This document shows positions 14,171 through 27,430 of a stretch of DNA of 64,000 nucleotides, one piece after another. The position numbers and the translations under genes were made by a program. Each line of letters opens with the position of its first letter. Position 1 is the stretch's first letter. The notes beneath the pieces were generated by a model. That model saw nothing but the letters and a program-made list of their open reading frames with translations, did not search any database and was not told the origin of the DNA. The stretch is from Gavia stellata (Eukaryota; Chordata; Aves; Gaviiformes; Gaviidae): the NCBI RefSeq assembly GCF_030936135.1, contig NC_082599.1:62656551-62720550 (forward strand), read 5' to 3'.

Positions 14171-16734
14171 GGCCTTGACAATATGCCAATTAATAATACT
14201 TACAGCTTATCAACATTATGAATACACAACAGAAGGAAGTAGGTCAAATCCGAGAGAACTGTAAAAAAAAATCCCCAATCCTGAATCCAAAATTTAACTT
14301 GTTACAATTGCTATATTTCAAGGCAAAACAAAACCCAGTGTCTATTATCAGGTGTTTGATTCTGTGACTTGCCAGTTGCTTCCTGGGAGATGCTAAACAC
14401 CAGGACAATCCATAAACTGCAAAATCCAAGTATAATTTTAAGGAATTTGAGATAGGTACAATGAATTTCCTCAGGATTTTCCCAGCGTACTTAAGATATC
14501 CCGTTTCCTAACCACTGTTTAGTGTCAGAGCATGCTGTACGAACAACGCTTGCAGATATTACAGTGGACACTTTTCCAAGTTAGTTAGCTTAGGTAAGCC
14601 TCCCCCTGGCCCCACACCAAGACAGCTGAACATTAACTTGCTATATGAAGGGCATCACTTTGATCAAATTAAGATATCAGAAGCAGATCAGCCTTTATAA
14701 ATGAAAAGACAATAAACAAAAGCTGTCGTTACTGTCATTAAAACTTTTAAGAGAATAGAGATGTCAGAGACATCTAATTAAGACCACAAATAGAAATAAA
14801 TCTTGTCTCTGAAACCATGACAGTTAACTGTAGAAAGAATTGATATGGTAAATACTGACATTATAAATTATGACAGCGCACATTCTCTGACAGACATTTT
14901 AGCTTTCAGAAATCAAGTAAAAGTAGGAGAGATGAAATGCTAAAGAAAAGGAGATACCAGAGTGTGGAAGTGAGTGAAATCTGTTATTTTTTCACAAAGA
15001 TTTTTGTTTCTTCCTATTAGCTATGCTGCTAGTGCATACAGTGCAAAAAAAAAAATGGAAATCTGATAAAGAAACTCTCAGAGTTCTTCCCAGGGTAAGG
15101 ACAGTTCATCAGAAACCAAACCCATCCGTGGGTGTGAGTCAACTGAACTGCAACGAATGCAATAGAGCAGCACCAAATGATACCACCAGCGTGTAAATTA
15201 TCTCCTGCTTTTTATAATTTAGATGGTATAAATGATTAAGTTTTAAACAGTTCCTCTGCTGGCTTGCTAGCATAAATCAGTTGTTGTATCAGAAAATTAG
15301 TTTTCTCCCAGGTTCTGACAGCTACTTCCTTCTAAGAAAAGATCTACTGAATTAAAAAATTCAGTGACACTGTCAAAGTGCAGTCCCTACAAAACTTCCA
15401 TGAAAGTATTCTTGTCATTTTTCTACAATACATGTAACAACTACCAGCAGTAAGAAGATGAAATTCACCTCCTCATTCTAACTCATGGCGTGACAGAGTT
15501 CTCTGATTTAATTTAACAACAAGCAAATTGTGAGTAATCATCCCCACCATTTCGCTGACAGGATTGCTATAGTATAGCACAAACCAAGTACATGAAACTT
15601 TCCAGATGTACAGGAGCTGTAGGTTTTTTTGGCGAGGTGGTGGTGGTGGATATCAAAGTATGGACATGTTGGCATAAAGCTGGAGAAGGACACCAGCAGA
15701 ACAGATTTGTTTCCACATCTATGAGATTTTCTCCTTTGGCATTATAGCAACAATCCTCCTATACCTTAGTAAATGAAATAAAATTCTTTCCAATATTTTC
15801 TTATTCTTGCGAAAGCTCTTTACAAAAGTGACATCACCATCTGGTAATATTCCTTCAGTCAAGTCTGAATGTGTGGTTTACACTTCAAAAATGAGGGAAA
15901 TTATGTCAAAGATGATGTTGAACTTCCATGCTGAAGTATTTTAGGACCTTATTTGGCAAAACATTCAGCCTAGCGATAAATTCATCCTTAACTTGAAGCG
16001 TTCCTTAATTCTCATTAAAATCAGTGGACCTCCTAAGCATATGCTTGAGCTGGGCTAGAAAACAGAATGTGTTGAAGTCCTTTGAAAAAGCAACACCCTA
16101 CACAACCAAATTGCCCACTTACATATTGTACAGGTGTTTTCAGTTTGAGTATATAGCAAATCCACAGGGAAGGATTACCTCTCTCTACTTCAAGCCTACA
16201 GTGGTGGTGATCGGACGGAGCACCCTGTCTGCGTCTGATGAGATTTCCATGCCACCAGTGCAAAGCGGCCAAGTAGAAGCTCATTTGCCAACTAGTCTGG
16301 TTGTGAGAAAGTGGTTTTGTGTAAAAGAAAAATCCAAATGAATAGCATCTCTGCAGCCTCCTCTCTCCTCTCCGTAAATACATTCATCCTCTGCAACTAA
16401 CACGCTATCACAGAATGAAGGAAACAAGTTTTTGTGGTGACCTCTTCTTAAAATATTGGCAACTGTAGCAATATATACCATGCTTGAGGGAATTAATCAC
16501 TCGTTCCCCCTGTAAGGGGCCTATCTTCCATCTGCCTTCACTCTCTTCTGCGCTGTTGTAGTATTTAAGGGCCCATCTGATGCAAACTAATTTCTCTCAT
16601 GGAAACTTACAGATTTTTACCCATTGAGACTTTAGCCTTAAAGACTCAGATCGTGAACTTGCAAACAAGGGGCAATGTGCAAAGACTCTGAAAGGCAGCT
16701 CACTCACAGAAACTGTCCTGAAGGCACTCTGATA
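14171..16734. other. Unique intergenic sequence
   Basis: AT-rich, with no coding or repeat signature that I can support. Short overlapping open frames at 16024-16480 resemble nothing known. Confidence 0.4.
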
Positions 16735-17058
16735 TCACAGAATCACAGAATCACTAAGGTTGGAAAAGACCTGTAAGATCATCAAGTCCAACCATGACCC
16801 CAACCCCACCATGCCCACTAAACCATGTCCCCCAGTGCCACGTCCACACGTTCCTTGAACACCTCCAGGGATGGGGACTCCACCACCTCCCTGGGCAGCC
16901 TCTTCCAGTGCTTCACCACTCTCTCAGTAAAGACGTTTTTCCTAATATCCAGTCTAAACCTCCCCTGGCACAACTTGAGGCCATTTCCTCTTGTCCTGTC
17001 ACTTGTCACTTGGGAGAAGAGAGCAACTCCCACCTCTCTGCAACCCCCTTTCATATAG
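16735..17058 (-). mobile_element. CR1 LINE 3' fragment
   Basis: This is the 3' end of a CR1 element on the minus strand. The tail has ATCACAGAATCACAGAATCA on the plus strand and the GGTTGGAAAAGACC signature. Inside, the C terminus of ORF2 is readable ([54 protein letters not shown]). It is truncated at 17058. Confidence 0.93.
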
Positions 17059-18139
17059 TAAGTTCAAAACCCCTCGGCTATCTCCCAGAGACAGAGAGAC
17101 TATACAGAGATGGGGAAGGGTCATTGTAATGATGCTTGTTCCCTAAGAATCCAAATCAATACAGAAATTGCCTTTAACAGCATCAGTTACAGATGCAGGA
17201 AACTTTGCTTTCCTATCCTCTGGCTGACTCGAGCACTGAAGCTGTAGCCAAATTTTTGGACAACACTACCACCCCTGCCTGGTGGGGTGCCTACATTACA
17301 TGACGCAGGCGAAAAAGATACAAATCTGAGAATTGTTTATGGAAAGACTTGGAGCCAGTGTGGCTCCATGGTGGAGATTTAATGAACCATAATGTTCTTC
17401 CTTATCTCTACATCTTTAAAGGTAAACATTTGAACTTCCCAAATACGGGTTTCCTCCCAAAAATGAAACATCTTCAGACTAGAATGAAGCAAGTAACGTG
17501 TCGCATGGGCTCCACGTCTCCCTCATTACTGAATGCATCCCTCCCTTCCAAAATGCCCTCTTGAATCTCTGACTCCATCAATCTGAACGACTTCTGGGGA
17601 GACAAGCTTTGCAGGGATCAGTACCACCTCCTGAAAAATGAGCACTTCACCAAGTCCCAGCCCCTGAGAGGAAGCCTTGCCTCACAGCAGTGGAAAAACC
17701 TCTTGTAATCATGACTCTGCTTGATCTTGGTCAGCACACTGGCCTGGGCCCGAGGCAGGCATTCTATGACTTTCTTGTCTACAGACACTGCCACGAGGAT
17801 TAATTTTGCTCTGGAGAAACTAAGTGCCCTCCATTCTGTTAATATTCGATCTTGTGCTGAAGCCACCCAGGCTCACGGCCACTACAAACCAAATAGCTAC
17901 CATTGGCGGGGTAGAAGCCAAGTCAACTCATAACAAACCGCCGTGCCAATGGCATGTCGATGTTTGTGTCTTCATCAGAAATGCCAGCGCCTCCTGGAAA
18001 TTCAAATGTCATGACTGGAATTTGGGATTTATTTTCAGCTTCCAAAAGAAATGTCACAAATGAGATCTACGAAGAAGGTTCCCATGCCACCAGGCAGACC
18101 ACCTCCCTGATCTGAATTACTGAAAGCTTCACAGAGCCA
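17059..18139. other. Unique intergenic sequence
   Basis: No gene, RNA or clear repeat is seen. Open frames on both strands at 17618-18063 overlap each other and match nothing familiar. Confidence 0.35.
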
Positions 18140-18215
18140 TACCTTTCAGCTGGCATAAACTGGCGTAACTACAGATGTCAAATGAATTACACTGATTTAT
18201 GCCAGCTGAGAGCTG
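18140..18215. repeat. Ancient interspersed repeat relic with hairpin arms
   Basis: A 13-bp perfect inverted repeat (CAGCTGGCATAAA at 18147-18159 against TTTATGCCAGCTG at 18196-18208) flanks a 36-nt loop that includes AATTACACTGATTTATGCC. The wording (TTACACTGATTTA..CCAGCTGAG) resembles an old repeat widespread in turtles, crocodilians and birds. The family name is not certain. Confidence 0.45.
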
Positions 18216-19159
18216 GCAACTATAAATTAACAGTTATTTCTGAGCCGCTCAGAAGGCTAAGACCTGTGTACAAATTATTCCCTACTATTTCACAAAATCG
18301 GAGATAATTTCCTGAGTTGCTAGTTTGCTTCTGTGTTCTTTGAGGAGGGATGAATTCACCAAAGGGACAGTGGTAAGTAAAATTTTTCTAGCAATTGCTA
18401 CCATTGCCAGTTATTTTGAGTGAAACAAAGGCTAAAGTTGTTCCCAGTTTTTGCTGCAAATTATACAAGTGCCAGCACATGACTGGACATCGCTTAAAAT
18501 GCTTTAAGACCTAAGTGTGATTTAACTTTTGCTTGTATAAGATAAGATTTTCTTTCCTGTCTGTTTTCATTTTTGGAAAAGACTCCTGCATTTGACTGAT
18601 TACATTTAGTATCCCACAGTTTCCATTGCTGGAGGTCTACCTGATTCTTAAGTATCAGAATAAATTACTTGGAGCTCCAGCTTGGCATCTTCCATAGTTG
18701 TAAGACATGACAGTAAACCATACAAGCTCATAGAATTTAGTTTTTAAATCTGTTAAGTGTAAGAAAAATCAACTCATTAGTCAATGACTTGGTACAAAAA
18801 GTGGGGAAGTCCAACATTCCTTTAGCAAACTGCAATAAATTGTGCTTCAGATTGTCATCAATAGTACATCACAAAGTGAGAGATGAATTAATTAATTAAC
18901 TATGAGCTGAACACAGGTGTCCTGCCACGAAAGGAAAGGAGAGGCAAACGTTTACAGCACCAGCCCACACACATTCACACAGTTTGTTTCCTTGATTATT
19001 CACTGAGACATGCGCATGAATAAAGATGTCCCTGAGTAAATACCTATGAAGTGAAGGCTAGAATTTAGATTTAGGCCTCTATCAGAGAAGCCAAATGCAC
19101 TGGAATTCCTTCATGCATTTATTTGCCACATATTGCATCCAGCTGTAGAGTACAAAGAT

Positions 19160-19215
19160 TCTTGTTTTACAGAAGAAGCACTGAAGCACAGAGAGGCTTA
19201 AGTCCAGCTCCTGTA
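19160..19215 (+). mobile_element. MIR-like CORE-SINE relic
   Basis: The stretch GTTTTACAGAAGAAGCACTG, followed by AAGCACAGAGAGGCTTAAGT, matches the central part of MIR/CORE-SINE elements as I know them, with divergence. It is short and old. Confidence 0.5.
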
Positions 19216-21555
19216 AGCTATTTAGCCACCTAATCTCAGTTGAGTTCAGCATCTCTCAGGGTCTGTGCCTATATGACTTGACCCGGCTCATTCACGATGC
19301 TTGCTCTAGAAACAATATTTCTTCCATAGCTTACAAAGTTTAAACAATTCCAGTCTTACATTTAGTCACCGGCAACCTGCCCGTTTGAGAAATGTCATTT
19401 ATGAAAAACGATAAAAAAAATCGCACTCTCTCACAAGTGTTCACTGAGTTCCACTGCTTGTTCCTAGCTTTGTTTTTCTTAGGAGAGCAGAGTAACATGT
19501 TTTCTCACAGCTCTTTAGCACCCTCTATTGTTTTCTGTTTCTAATCAAAATGTCACTCTTTTTGAATTGCTGTGGCATTAAAAAAAAAAGAATACATGCA
19601 AAGTCTTTTTCTAAAGCAGCATAAAAATCAGGATCAGTAATACAGTAGTGTGTAACTGGAAAGCAAGGAAAACAAGAGAAGGTTATAGGTAAGTTTCTAT
19701 ACCAATTCACCGACTCACACAAAAACGCTTTCTTGAAGGCAGAGAGATTTTTCCTACCCACTTCAGCAAACAGCTGAGCCTATGACTGCAGAAGTTTTGT
19801 CTAATAAGACCTGAGTAGTGGCTGCAGAATTTAACCTTGTAGATGTAAACTGGAAACCAAAACACATAACATTATACTAGGACAACTATAAACAACGTGA
19901 AATAGGTCTAAAGATTTGTCAAGTGTTCTCAAATGCCAAACTTGTAAGACATAAGTCTGTTTTGGGTGGTTATAAAAAATGCCAAATGCATTCAGTTTGT
20001 CAGACAGTTATGCAGCCATTGCATGGCTACACGTTATTATTACTTGCTAGAAACTTCAAGGGGGGCACCAAAAAGCCCAACACACAAACCACACACTCAA
20101 AGCAAGATTTAACTTTGAATTGGACAAAGTCTGTTTGCGTGTGAAGAAATACAATTGATCCAAGGATCTTCTAGAAATTCCTTAAACCTCTGAAGCTGCT
20201 CAAGAACAATTTTTATGGCTGCTGCTTAAAATGCTTGTTTCAATCGAACTCACAAACTTGCCATCATTCTCTGAATTAACTTTTATTACCTTCTAACTGA
20301 GGAATATAACCAAATATTAAAGTGACACATATACATTTGGATAGATCAAAAATGTAGAGCTTGATAAATTTTAATGGAAGATATACAGAGTCAAAAATCA
20401 AATCCAAGAGTCATGAAAGGTCCGAGCTCTTTAACAACTATTGTAACTCAATGCAAAGATACAAAAATTGTTTTGGGCCAGACAGAGATCAACGTGGAGG
20501 TGAATTTAAAAGCAAGTACCTCTGAAAAATCAGGAGCAAGTCAAAAGCAATGAAAGATAAATCTAACTTCCTCCTGGGCTTTCTCAACAGGGCAGAAAAC
20601 TTGCCAGGGACTTGCTTGTGTAAGGCTGCTCCACAGAATTGGCTCGTGCCAGAATAAGACCGATGGGATTGGATGTGAGGGATGGAGAGCTTCTTCTGGT
20701 CCCTGGGACAGATGGTAGAACAAGGCCAACATCTCGTCTAAATCCCCTGTCTTATATTTAGAATTTAACTTTTCACATTTCAGATTTGTCTTCTCTTGTT
20801 ACCTAACCCTGACAGAATCTTGGGTGTTCCAAATCAGAGGAAATTTGATTAAATGGAAGTACTGCTAAATGTCAGATGAGAGCAGATACTGCAGCATCTG
20901 AACTTAAACTCTATTTAGCCAGGAGTGAGATAGCATGTGAAATGGTGGAGCAAATAATTTTCTGCGTTAACCCCGCAGTGCCAGAATGAAATAACTTGTA
21001 AATAAAGTTATTATTTTTCATTACTATCTTAGCAGCTGGTGGTTGGTTCAGAGAGTTCTTATACTCTCACACTCTTCAATGCCCCTCTAAGACATACTTT
21101 GAAAAAAAGGGATGAAAAGAATATAAGATAGCAGAGGTTGGTAGTGTATCAAAATGGACAGTTAACATCTACATGAAAGATTTCTTGAAAACCAAGGCCC
21201 TGCAATAGGAAATTAATACAGTGCCTGATAACAATGGGTGGAGATATCTTAGGCAATATCTAATGGCAATAGTGAGGGATTTCCACTCGTTTTCAAAAGA
21301 TCAACAGATAGATCAATATTATAAGCTTCTGTAAAAACCTGTTTCTATGCTCCATAAATAACTTCCAATTTGCATTGCACCCAGAACAACTGTTTTGATT
21401 AATGTTTCTGGACAATACTGTGACTTAAATATAGATCAATGGCAATGACATTACTCTGAAATGAATCCAAAGATTACAGTCAACCCAGCCAGCCTACTGC
21501 AAAAAAGAAGCAAAACTAGCACTTCAGCAATATAAGCTGAATATAACTTCAGCAT
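19216..21555. other. Unique intergenic sequence
   Basis: AT-rich and without supported features. Confidence 0.35.
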
Positions 21556-21603
21556 TTCACAGAATCACTACGGTTGGAAAAGACCTGTAAGATCATTAAG
21601 TCC
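21556..21603 (-). mobile_element. CR1 LINE extreme 3' fragment
   Basis: Only the last 48 or so bases of a CR1 are present. TTCACAGAATCACTACGGTT and then GGAAAAGACCTGTAAGATCA on the plus strand are the reverse complement of the 3' tail. Confidence 0.85.
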
Positions 21604-24600
21604 TATTTGCCTCCTCTGTTTTGAATGGTAACTATATCTGCACCAGCTTTTCAAGTTCTTTGATTGCAATAAATGAGTAGAGACTCTTTAGAAGAAAAAA
21701 TCATTAATATTTAACAACACTTTGTTGTGCTGGGACAGATCCTCCACTATCTTGTAACTCATTTTGTGAGAAGCACAGCTGCCATGACACCCATTTCATC
21801 CAAATAAAGGGGAATGGGGAAAGAAGTACTAGCTCTTTTTAATTCATCCCTTGAAAACAAACATTGTGTAACCTGGGGAGAACCTCACCAGAAAACACAA
21901 CAAGACTGTTCCTTCCACTGGGTGGGAAGCAAGTATGATGGAGGATGGGGTGCCCTGCCTGCCCGCCTTCAGTTTGCAGCAAGATATCCCTACTACCACA
22001 TTATGCACCGCTCTCCCAGTCTGGGGGCTGAGTAAGGTATGCCCTGTCTTCACTTCTCTATGCCAAAAGGCACGCTCCCTTCCATAGGCCAGGCATGGAA
22101 GCATGGCTATCAACTCCCCCTTGCACTCAAGCACTCTTCCAACACGTTTTCCTCATGCCAGGTCCAGCGCATCCCAAGACTGACGGGCCAAGGTCTAACA
22201 TGTCCCAGTCTCCACACACACAGAGGCACGGGTCCCACACTGAAAGTAGGCAAAAATATTACAACGTAGTAAGAATCCCAAAATGGGAGAACCCTTCCAC
22301 GGATGGGATCTGTACAGCGTGCGGCCTTTTTCACTGGGATCGTAACAAACCAGCACCTCCCGGCGCAAAACAGATGAAGAGGACAGGAGAGCGAGAATGC
22401 TACAGAAGAAGAACTGGGTGATCAGAAGGACTAGAATTACATACATGGATGAAATCTGAAGAGAACAAGAGCAAAATGCAGCACCGTTCCCTTAGGAAGC
22501 AGAACCAAAATACACCAATGTGATGTAGGAATGTGTCAGTTCAAAATGGCATAAAAAGCAAAAGCTCTGACTCAGCTGCAGAGGTGTTAATGTAACAGGT
22601 GTTGGATTAAAATTAAGGCACAAACTTCCAGTAACCATACAAAAAGTACACACATAACCTTGTGTACTACACACTTACGTTCAGGAGCAACTGCTTCAAG
22701 TATGTACCAGCACAGAAAGAGGTCAATAGCATCACCTCCAGCAACAGAGTAAAAAAATCTTCTATCGTATTCTGCTTAGCAAAATGAAGCTAGCACAGGC
22801 ATAAAACTGGCTTCAGTAAACATCTTGTGGTACAGAGGAGGGCTTTTCTCACTAAGAAGAGGGAAAAAATAAAACCTATCTCAGTGAAAGGGCAATTGCC
22901 AGCAGAAGAACATAGACATATACAGCCTTGGTACACACATTTAAGCCACAAACCAGAGGAAGGCCCTAAGAAGAGGACGGAAAAGCCCCTCAGAGGTAAG
23001 CAAAGTTCAGAGGGAATCCGAGGAGCTCATGATGCAGCTTTTCAGAGTAACAGAAGTTAGCACAGAGGTACGGCAGCTTCCCTCCTGTCCCTCAGCGCCT
23101 GTCTCCGTCCTCTCACCAGGGCATTAGAATGCATGGATCTGGCTCCTCAGTAGGAATTAAGGAATCTGCTAGGTTTTACAAGGCAGGGACACCCAGAATC
23201 AGTTCCCCGGCTCCAAAGAAAGAAAAATTCATCAGCATGTAAACTCAGGGGAGGAACTGGGAAAGCAGAGAGCAGCAGGTGTTGGTCGGGGTGGGTGAGC
23301 AGCCTCTTCAGGCCAATTTTTGAGAATGCAAATCACTGGTGCTATTTGACAAGCTATTCCAGTCGCACAGCTCTCCTAAACTAGAGACCTAAACTCAGTG
23401 ATGTAGAGTAGCAGATGTTAATCCTTTTTCTCCACATTCTTATCTTAAACTTTGGGTCTTTTTGCAGATAATAAAACAATACACAGGAACATGATGCCTG
23501 TTCTCCTGATTTTTCTAGTACGCAACAACAAAACAATGTTTTAAAGCCACTTCGCCTGGCAAGACTGCTTCTAAACTTCTCTTAACAGCTGCATGGCAAA
23601 TTGGTATTTCCGCCCCCCCCCAAGAACAATTCCACATTATGATCCCAAACCCCTCACCAGTCCAAAAAGCTTCAATTCCAGATTATTCATCTGCTAAATG
23701 CCTGCCTTCTCCTGCACTACTACTATTTTAACTGAAATAGAAGGTCAGGAAGCTAGAAATCTCTCCAGAAGCATAACTCAGCTCATCTCAAACACAAATC
23801 TCAGGATAATTAGAAAATTTATGTCAAGTTTTCTACTTCCAAGATTTTCTGCCATTGGAGGCAGCAATCTTGCACAATTGCTTCCCAAGAGCATAATACT
23901 GAAACCCCAAGCCCATGGCTTAAGCATTGTCCGATGCTCAGTGCTGCGTGACCTCAAGTCAATGCAAGCAGCAAACACCTTCCTGACTGTAACGCATGGT
24001 CGTGTCACACCTCAACTCGTTCTGTTTTCTGACAAAGCAAAAAACACTCAACCTGAAAACCCAGAGGCTGAACATCCCACACATTCAAATAAATATTCCT
24101 AACAAAGCAGAAAAGAAAAAAACCCTCTCGCCCTTTCTGGAGGCAGAGTTATGTACAAGCAGCTCTATTAAGGAGATGAACAGTTACTCCTGAGATTTCT
24201 GCAGACCTAGTGACTCAACAGCCCAAGCGTCAGTCGGTTCAAAACGACAGTATAAAGCATACATTTGCCTGAATTGCTTGATTATATCTTAAAGTTTATG
24301 ATACGAAGAACAGTGATCCTTTTCCCCCAGCCCATCTTACAGAGGGGTAGAGTAAGATTTACGGAGCCAAGTAGGCTATAATTAAAAAATCAGAAATTTA
24401 TATATAAACCGAACAGGCAACACCTGCAGAATTTGCTATCCCCCCTCCCAATACTGTTGATGTCTCAATCACATAAAATTAAATTACTTCTAACTTTTGG
24501 TTAGAAGTTATGGTTATGGAATATAGGTTATGGAATGTCAGAGGACATGCAACTCACTTGTTTGAAAGAATGGTGTTACACACAGATGTTAATATCAAGA

Positions 24601-24837
24601 GAGAATTTGAGGTTGTTATCTGCCTGATACATTTAGGTGTGATTCTCAGTCCCTGTGCTTGGACTTCCAACCCAGACAGCAATGTCCTTCCATGTATTCC
24701 ATCAGTAAGTCTAGAGCGTACTTCTCTGCTAAACATCATTATCTCCCTTCCATTCTGGCAATAACTGTTTATACATCAAAGTAAACCAATGTGGCTCAGA
24801 AACCCAAATAAAGTATCTTTTTTTTGGTCTCATTGGG
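21604..24837. other. Intergenic sequence, no gene recognised
   Basis: Contains several unconvincing open frames, the longest at 23698-24102, with no family resemblance, and a short C9 tract near 23612. I see no supported feature. Confidence 0.35.
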
Positions 24838-24957
24838 TCTTCAAGGAATGTGTGGACGTGGCACTGTGGGACATGGTTTAATGGGCGTGGTGTTGGGTTG
24901 ATGGTCGGACTTGATAGTCTTATAGGTCTTTTCCAACCATAGTGATGCTGTGATTTA
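24838..24957 (+). mobile_element. CR1 LINE 3' fragment
   Basis: Plus-strand 3' end beginning TTCAAGGAATGTGTGGACGT, passing through GGCACTGTGGGACATGGTTT and ending GGTCTTTTCCAACCATAGTG. This is the reverse of the signature seen in the minus-strand copies. Confidence 0.9.
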
Positions 24958-25649
24958 ATAACTTGGCAGAAATGGGACTACAGCTTGAAAAGTGTATGGT
25001 CCGCATCAGTGTAAATGTATTTGCACTGAACTGTTTACACTGCCTGCCAACAGCGAGTTGTCAAATTTCCAATCCATAAAACAGATGCTGAATTTGTCGA
25101 GCGATGTTTCCAAGAAACATTCTCCAAAATTAACAGATATTTTGAGGAAGGCACCAAGTAATCAACTGGGATCACTCATATGAAGTACAGAATTGCTTGG
25201 GACACATACTAACAGGTATACTTAGAGCCAACAAATGTGATCTCGAAATGGAATTGAATAATACCTACCACTCACCACCCTCACTATCCATTACCAAGTG
25301 GACGTGCAGCGGAGTCGTACACAAAAGAAGGAGCTCCCTTAAAAATGGAGGGGAAAAATTCCCTCTTCTCCCTGGTTTTGATTTTTGGGTCTAGCAAGTA
25401 ACCAGTTACAAAATAACACTTACCTAAAATGTAGAACTGTACCTGCACAGTTTTGGGAGCTGGTATCCCATTGACTCATCACGGAAGAAGTTGATTGCTC
25501 TGGACAAAATTTTAAGTATCTGACTAATCATATCCTATATTGGGATGATAGGGAAAAGGAAGGAGACACACAGGTATAAAACCTGACCAATTAGCATTAA
25601 CAAAGACAATAACCAGAAAAAAACCCCAAAACTGGTCATTCACACTAAC
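24958..25649. other. Unique sequence between CR1 and LTR
   Basis: No supported feature. Confidence 0.35.
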
Positions 25650-26258
25650 TGTTGGGCTATCAAGAAAGTGCAGGCTCTATTGCTTTTGGCTGGGATAGAG
25701 TTAATTTTCTTCATAGTAGCTCATGTGGTGCTATGTTCTGGATTTGTCGTCGAAACAGTGTTGGTAACACACCCATATTTTAGTTATTGCTGAGCAGTGC
25801 TTACACAGCGACAACGACTTCGTTTCTCACACCGCCCCGCCAGCGAGTAGGCTGGGGGTGCACAAGAGGTTGGGAGGGGACACAGCCGGGACAACTGACC
25901 ACAACTGACCAAAGGGATATTCCATACCTTACGGCATTGTGCTCAGCTGGGTGAAAAGAAGAAGGAAGGAGAGGATATTTGGAGTTCTGGAGTCTGTCTT
26001 CCAAGTAAGGGTTACACGTGATGGAGCCCTGCTTTCCTGGAGATTGCTGAACACCTGCCTGCCGATGGGAAGTAGTGAATGAATTCCGTATTTTGCTTTG
26101 CTTGCGCATACAGCTTTTGCTTTACCTATTAAACTGTCTTTATCGCAACCCACGAGTTTTGTCACTTTTACCCTTCCAATTCTCTCCCCCATCCTACCGG
26201 GGGGAGCGAGCGAGTGGCTGCGTGGGCCTGAGCTCCCTACTGGGGTCAACCCACAACA
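25650..26258 (+). mobile_element. Solo LTR of an avian endogenous retrovirus (ERVL-like)
   Basis: The block begins TGTTGGG and ends CCACAACA, i.e. 5'-TG...CA-3', about 609 bp. It contains GGCTGGGATAGAGTTAATTT, a phrase I know from common avian ERVL-type LTRs. It also has CCAAAGGGATATTCCATACC and an ATTAAA poly(A) signal at 26128-26133, followed by TGTCTTTATCGCAACCCACG. No primer-binding site, gag or pol follows, and there is no partner LTR in the window, so it is read as solo. I could not find a clear target-site duplication. Confidence 0.75.
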
Positions 26259-26262
26259 CAGG

Positions 26263-27430
26263 CAAAATTGGACTTTGCAACCGGTAAAGATGCAAACCTC
26301 AGGGACCAGCATGTTGGAGGGGGTGGGTGGATATACGCCAACTGATGAGGCAATACGCAGGGCAAGGGGGAGCAGGGAGGAACAAAGGGGGAGTAGGCAG
26401 AAAGGCATATAAAGGGGGTCGGTCAATACACTCATCGCCGCCGCCTGTCCTATCTTCTTCTTAAGTCCTTTCTTCACTATCTCTGCATAACCTCCCTCTT
26501 TATCCTCTGTGTCTGTGTGCTGCAAGGACTAGGTGCCAGCTACAGGGGGGAACAGCATGAGTGGGATTGGTGCCAGCTACTGGAGTCAGACCGGGGCTGT
26601 AGGTGCCCCAGGGCTGTGGTGTCAGCTACCGGAGCGAGTGCAGGGGTCCCAGCCGCCAGCCACTGGGGTGGGAATGGTGTGTGTCCCAAAAATCAACTAC
26701 TGGGGGGGACTGGCATGAGTGAGGCATGTGCAGGGCTTGGTCCCAGCAGATGGAGCAGGACCATGGATGATGACTGATGGGGAGGTGCAAGTGTTTGTGT
26801 GTTCCCCAAACCCGGTGTGTGTGGGGTGCGCATTTGCTGTCAAACCTGAAGCTGGATGAGCCAGTGAGTACATAGGCCTGGGTCAGAGCTGGGGTATTAG
26901 GCAGGCGAAGGGTCTGTGCTTATAGCCAGAGCGACTTGTGGGTATGGGATGCCTGTGGGGCAACAGTGGGAGTGCTGCACGTTTGCTAGAGAGCACTCAC
27001 CTGGATGAGCCAGCAAACAGGGGACCCATGGGGCGGGTAAGAGGGCCAGGAGCTGGGCAGGGGTACTAGGCAGACAGTGCCAGTACTGGAGGGCTCGACA
27101 AATGATGTGCTTGTGAACCTAGAGAGCATCGTGTGTGTGCCTGCACTACTGACCTTCTGTCTCCGCCAGATGAAGAGGAGGAAGGGGATGTGGCTGCCTG
27201 TGCTTGTTTTACGCGGGTCCTGTACGTAGATGCAGTTGAAGGTACGGCTTGTCTGTGGCAGACTGTGACCAGCCACGTCAGTGTCCTATGTGTGTCTGTA
27301 CGAGTCGCTGGGACAAAAGCTCAGCTTCTCCGCTGGTTGAATCTGCAAGTGGGAAAGCAGCAGCTATGTCCCTCAGCCCAGGGCATACACATCCCTGGTA
27401 CGCAGGTACTTGAGGCTAGGCTCCAGTAGC
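26263..27430 (+). mobile_element. GC-rich LTR-like or retroviral leader-like block with internal tandem repeats
   Basis: This lies immediately beyond the ERVL-like LTR and has different composition. It contains a TATA-like TATAAAGGGG at 26408, a pyrimidine-rich run, and then imperfect reiterations of GGTGCCAGCTAC (26531, 26569, 26618 and degenerate copies after). A longer unit starting CTGGATGAGCCAG recurs at 26852 and 27001 (149 bp apart). This is reminiscent of avian ERVK-type LTRs, but I cannot define ends or a family. No protein is recognised; open frames here are by-products of the composition. Confidence 0.35.
26852..27150. repeat. Two imperfect tandem copies of a 149-bp unit
   Basis: Each copy starts CTGGATGAGCCAG and continues, with divergence, through CAGAGCTGGGGTATTAGGCA (first) and GAGCTGGGCAGGGGTACTAG (second). 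Preceding bases GCATTTGCTGTCAAACC and ACGTTTGCTAGAGAGCAC also align. The period is measured from the matching 13-mers. Confidence 0.55.

Noticed and set aside
13302..14171. Plus-strand 289-codon open frame
   Set aside because: It is the antisense shadow of the minus-strand CR1 reverse-transcriptase frame. The same effect explains 58546-59280 and 49140-49658 on the minus strand.
23698..24102. 134-codon plus-strand open frame
   Set aside because: No recognisable motif, no supporting splice or poly(A) context, and another open frame overlaps on the other strand.
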